NCBI GenBank assembly: GCA_029204225.1
Contig: CM055096.1
Span: 67,742,370-67,806,369, forward strand
DNA: 64,000 nt
Reading direction: 5' to 3'
From: Diphasiastrum complanatum
Taxonomy: Eukaryota > Streptophyta > Lycopodiopsida > Lycopodiales > Lycopodiaceae
Shown here: one piece after another, positions 59,758-64,000 of the stretch
Layout: each line of letters begins with the position of its first letter
How positions within the stretch are numbered: the stretch's first letter is position 1
The notes under the pieces: model-generated
Told to the model about the DNA's origin: nothing
Databases searched by the model: none
Seen by the model: only the letters and a program-made list of their open reading frames with translations
Program-made: the position numbers and the translations under genes

Positions 59758-60740
59758 TGGTATCAGAGCAAACAAAGCAACATTGCACATCAGGAGGAGG
59801 AGGATGAAGAAGAGTCATCCTTGATGGTTTCCAACAAACCACCATCATCCAAGAGCAACACCAATGATTCTTGGTGGATTGATAGTGGGGCTAGTTCCCA
59901 CATGACATATCAAAAGGACATTTTCTCCACTTTACTTTCTTACAATAATTTACATAGATCAATCTATACTGCAAGTAGTCAAGAATGTAAGATAAGTGGA
60001 ATAGGAACCATTCCATTGTATGTTGGATCATCCAAAAGGATGAATCTTGAGAATGTTCTTTATGTTCCTAAGTTAACCAAGAATTTGCTTAGTGTTGGCC
60101 AATTAATGGATAATGGCCTTGATGTACAATTTAAGCATGGAGTTTGTTCCATCCTTAGAAATGATCAATGTATAGCCAAAGGCTTTAAGCAAGGTAGATT
60201 GTTTAAGCTTGATGCTAATATTGCAGTGGACTTGGCAAAGGTGGAGTTATCAAAGGTGGAACTATGGAACAAAAGGTTGGGCCACCCCAACTTCAAAGCC
60301 ATAGAATCTATGTGTGCAAAGGAGCTTGCAGTTGGACTCCCCAAGCATTTGTCAAAGTGTGGGAAGCGATGTGAAGCATGCAGCGTCTCAAAGGCTCACA
60401 AACTACCCTTCTCAAGATCTACATCAAGATCAAGCTCTCGTCTTGAACTCATAGAAAATCAACTTAGTACCAAGATTAAGGTATTAAGGAGTGATAATGG
60501 AGGTGAATATATCTTATGATAAGTTGATTGAATTTTGTAGTTTTAATGGCATAAAGAGGGAGTTTTCATGTCCATACACGGCCCCTCAACAAAATGGAGT
60601 GAATGAGAGGAGAAATAGATCTGTTTGTGAGTGTGCTAAGGCCTTAAGGCTAGATGCTTCTCCACCCAAACCATTTTGGGGTGAGGCAATAACTTGTGCT
60701 AATTATTTGTGCAATAGATTGCCTAACCAAGCCAAAAAAG
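59758..60740 (+). pseudogene. Gag-less copia fragment: protease to integrase
   Basis: Starts at the PBS and passes at once into protease coding (SWWIDSGASSHMTYQKDIF), so gag is deleted. Then come the GAG-pre-integrase finger region (LWNKRLGHPNFKAIE, CEACSVSKAHKLPFSRS), a deletion in the integrase core (SSRLELI joined to ENQLSTKIKVLRSDNGGEY), a frame break at about 60515, and APQQNGVNERRNRSVCECAK through WGEAITCANYLCNRLPN at about 60735. The first catalytic Asp is lost with the deletion. RT and RNase H are absent. Confidence 0.9.
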
Positions 60741-61430
60741 ATTTCTTACATTATTTACAGTTCTCTTTACAGAGACTATATTTAAGCTCCAATGATCACT
60801 GCAAAATCAAAGAAGCATTCCATTAGATATAACCTTAAACATACAAATAGCAAGAGGTAAACCAACATATTTGGTATGATATGGCACCATTAGAAGCTTG
60901 ACAACTGGAGAGCACCCACCAAGAAGACATTGTGCCAAGGTGGCGTTGTTATCCTTGATGGACTGCATAAAAAAATTGCTTAGAAGCTAGACTTATCTCC
61001 TTGAATCTCTTGCAATATCAAATTGTAGGAGAGGGAGACCCATCACTGGATCACTGATAGAAGCCCTCATGTCCTTCAGCTTAATACAGTCAGGGATCCA
61101 AAAATTTAGGCTAAAGCCAATTTCTTCTATTTTGAAAAGAATTGGCATGCCGATATTATCTAACACTTCAGATATATCTTTCTCAAACTCCAAATAATTT
61201 TTAGAATCCAAATATGTTATAGGAGCAAGTGGAATAGTAGGTTTAACAATACTAGTATTTACTGTAGTAGTATCTACTTGAGGAGCAGAGGTGTTATTGA
61301 TATTTACATAACTATTATCCAGAATTGTTGTGGCGGTGTCGACCACAATATTTAGTGTTGGATTTATTACTTCTACTCTCCTTAAATCCCATTTTAATCT
61401 GCCTCCATTCATGCTGCATATTTATTAACG
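60741..61430 (-). other. Non-coding with an unrecognised 139-aa minus frame
   Basis: The minus frame 61412-60993 reads MNGGRLKWDLRRVEVINPTL, a Thr/Ile-rich stretch, then FWIPDCIKLKDMRASISDPV near its end. No family is recognised. It sits against an LTR-like block, so it may be retroelement leader or gag debris. Confidence 0.3.
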
Positions 61431-62469
61431 TTGTCACGCAGCCTACATATTTACACACAAATTCGCACAGACGAATAAAAGGCGAAAGAATTGTGACACT
61501 GTGTTTTTACACAGGTTATGGTGACAGGCAAAAAGGGGACACTATCCTACAGAATGCCAAAGGTGTCCTAAAAGCAAAGGCACCTTGTAAATCTAATCCT
61601 AAAGCTATTCATAAGAGTGACGCACTTTTTGCATCGTCATCACCAATGCTCACCTCAGCACTGACTGACATCGCACCCTTTTCACGCTTCCCCCATGCAG
61701 CTGCGCTAATAGACTGGACAACGACTGCGGCCACCCACGATCTCTTACAGACAGCACATTCACTGTACTTTCCACATCTGCACCAATATAATGTTTATAT
61801 ATTGGATACCATTTGCATATTCAGGTGAATGGATGAATAAGTTGATGAGTGAAGAGACAGATACAAAAGTAGACGGAGTAGATGCCCTGAGCATTGATTC
61901 TTCATTCTTGTCAAAATTAAGGTTTCATCCCTTTTTACAGATTGAAATAAGTTCTGTAGGGCACGCGGTTTCGTCCGCTATTATCTTGTGCTCTACCGCA
62001 TTATTGACATGTATACATGATATACTTAATCTGATACAGCTCTTTGTTCTGCATTCAGATCCATGTTAATATTGCTATGTTTATTCTCCATTCTTTCTGA
62101 TCTTTCTAGTTGTTCTTTCTGGTAATAGACGACTAACATTTAGTCTTGTCTTTCGTGAATCATTCGTAACTAATTATCAGTCGAGCACAGTCTAGCTCTT
62201 CGCGAATCATTCGTGACATATAATTTGTCTTGCTATTAGCGACAAATTATTCCTCTGGCGCTTCATCTATTAATGCTTGGCTACGTAATCTAGAATGACC
62301 ATGATTTCCATCATTAAAGTTCTATTCATTCTGATAGGCATAGTCATGCTTACGGAGAGAGTTGTATAACTCGTTCCACTATGCACGAACATTTTCTGTT
62401 CGAGTTTGTTTCTTGTTCGAGTTCATGTCTCGTTCGTGTTCGTCATTCATCTCTCCTCTCTCTCCAACA
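61431..62469. mobile_element. LTR-like block related to 186-1050
   Basis: Non-coding, ends CCAACA at 62469. Its right part shares GGCTAC.TA.TC, ATCA.TAA.GTT and GATAGGC.TAGTCATGC with the block in the first kilobase. Contains the repeated words GCGAATCATTCGTGAC / GTGAATCATTCGTAAC near 62155-62215. The left border and orientation are uncertain. Confidence 0.4.
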
Positions 62470-63291
62470 TCTAGGGCAATATTATCTACAGTGGCATCAC
62501 CTCTAGAAGAAGAGGGTTGGAGGTTCATGCGTCGTACTTTTTTCGGAGCCTGAGTTAGGTTTTCAGGCTCCGTTTAGGGGCCTTTTGCTTGCGAGGCCTA
62601 TAGAATGCAATATTACTTGCAATTTTTCAGATTCTACTGTAAGATCTAAAATAACTTTTTGTACTGACTCATGATTTGTTTGAAGATTTGCATTTTCTTG
62701 TAGCAATTTTTGTATTGCACTCTCTCTCTCTTTCTCATGACAATAAGAGGACATACATCTGACCTAACTCTCCAAGATCTGAATCCTCTGTATTGAAAAT
62801 GTATTTCCATAATTTTGTAATCTTTCACAATATCCCAAGAAAGCATTATGCTCATTACATATCCATATGACTAACTAAGTTTTTGAGGAGAAGACAGGAT
62901 GTTTTAGGGTATTAGGATATTTAGGATACAAAGACCCATTTGTCCATAGATCCAGATTCATTTTTCCTTCAGTCTAATAATATAAAAGGTCTTCAGTAGA
63001 TATTGTTGATTTTCTGTAAAGGTGTCAACGGTCAGAGGGAATGTTCAAATGAAGATGATATAAACTCGTCATTTTTAAAAGTACAAAACCAATCACAAGC
63101 TTCAGAGTAATCAGAACAAAAATACTAAAGAAATATTTGAATGCAAATATATTCTTACCTAATGCAAAAACACCAATTTTGATTTTTACTTCTGTAATGG
63201 TGATTCCCTCAATATTCAAATATGGAGATGGCGCTCATATTTTGATTTCAATATGAAGATGGTGCTCAGATTTTGATTTAAATTTCAAGAT
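62470..63291. other. Non-coding, one small coiled-coil frame
   Basis: A 63-aa minus frame (62754-62563, QKLLQENANLQTNHESVQKV) looks like coiled coil but has no context. 63215-63290 holds a short duplication of AATATGAAGATGG.GCTCA.ATTTTGATT. Nothing else recognised. Confidence 0.35.
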
Positions 63292-63959
63292 TGTGAAAAG
63301 TACAGTACTAAGGACCATAAATGGATCTTTGAATGATCCACAAGGTTGATTGTGTGCTTGTTAAACAATCTATCAGATAGTAGTCATCAGAAAACAAGAT
63401 CTAGTTTAGTAGCTTGATAGAAAACAAGTAGAGACAATCAGATCATTGATCATAAACTGAAATCCGAACTTCACACGTGTGAAAATGAGGCTGTAGTACG
63501 GCATGTAGACAGAGTTTAAAGTGTGCCAAAGCTTAGTTACATTGGAATCAACAGTAATCACAATACATAGAGAGAAAATCCGAGTTTCTCCTTGAGGCTC
63601 CAAAAAATTTCTATCTACTCACTATGGAGAATGGAAATACATAGTAAAAGACACTTCCTTTGCAAAGTTAGGTGAAAATACATCATGTAATAAGGAAGTA
63701 GACTCAACTCTCTTGTCCTAAAGTAAAAAACCTAGCCTAGATCCAAAACTCATGCTTGGTAGGTGCATGGTAGGTACAAATCTCATCATAATTCAAGGTC
63801 TAGATCCTACAAAGTAGGAATCACTACCAAATGAACACAACCAATCTTCGTGACTCGTGGTAAGTGGCACTTTGGCCATTCAAGTGACTAACAAAAATTA
63901 TTGACAAAATGTACAATATTCTACATGGCTAGATTTGCCAATGTAGGCAATTTTTCACA
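63292..63959 (-). repeat. 3' LTR of a minus-strand copia element leaving the window
   Basis: On the minus strand it starts TGTGAAAAATTGCC (63959) after the purine tract GAGGAG and ends TACTTTTCACA (63292). Same family as 58324-58893 but inverted and about 100 bp longer. CACACGTGTG lies at 63472-63481. The body of this element must lie to the right of the window. Confidence 0.9.
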
Positions 63960-64000
63960 CTCCTCAAATCTAGCCTTGGAAATAACAATACTTTTATCAA

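Overview
This is a stretch of plant nuclear DNA: AT-rich, built mostly of broken LTR retrotransposons, with one clear host gene. The host gene is a three-exon INDETERMINATE-domain (IDD) zinc-finger transcription factor on the + strand (coding 11790-15348, 810 aa). IDD proteins are specific to land plants and their algal relatives. The long C-terminal half and details of the finger region (HFCRKH, KAHCKTC) would suit a seedless plant, but that is a weak inference. A second, unrecognised spliced gene model lies at 19991-20894 (+). A weaker minus-strand gene candidate with its own TATA box lies near 29.6-31.03 kb.

Layout. 1-2.0 kb: minus-strand copia RT/RNase H remnant, with an in-frame 234-bp duplication, interrupted by an unrelated LTR-like block. 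3.4-7.6 kb: plus-strand copia element without its 5' LTR, with a foreign gag start spliced into the protease/integrase region. 8.6-9.5 kb: hairpin DNA, long GA/GT microsatellites and a nested inverted repeat. 10.8-15.4 kb: the IDD gene. 15.4-19.4 kb: no visible gene. 19.4-20.9 kb: microsatellite and the small spliced gene. 22.1-27.9 kb: complete minus-strand copia-type insertion (two LTRs, PBS, TSD GTTCT) whose RT is replaced by unrelated open sequence and whose gag holds a MITE. 31.7-41.4 kb: plus-strand Ty3/gypsy (Athila/Tat-like PBS) element with decayed gag, almost no pol and a long 3' ORF. 42.0-45.7 kb: a minus-strand gypsy remnant abutting a copia RNase H scrap. 47.2-48.1 kb: single LTR (TSD AGAAT) carrying a piece of its own protease gene next to the TATA box. 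52.5-54.4 kb: LINE remnant. 54.45-57.5 kb: minus-strand copia derivative (TSD CTTGT) with an intact gag-protease ORF only. 58.3-60.7 kb: chain of LTR ends with three primer-binding sites inside 0.9 kb, including a 144-bp TRIM-like LTR with an embedded tRNA-like sequence, then a gag-less copia fragment. 60.7-64.0 kb: further LTR remnants.

Recurring themes. At least five LTR-element bodies lack reverse transcriptase while keeping gag, protease or integrase. Premature stops often fall where CAG/CAA glutamine codons are expected, as methylation-driven C-to-T decay would produce. Recombination (captured sequence, LTR/internal chimeras, tandem LTRs) has clearly shaped the region. No bacterial-type features, CRISPR arrays, rRNA or clearly functional tRNA genes are visible.
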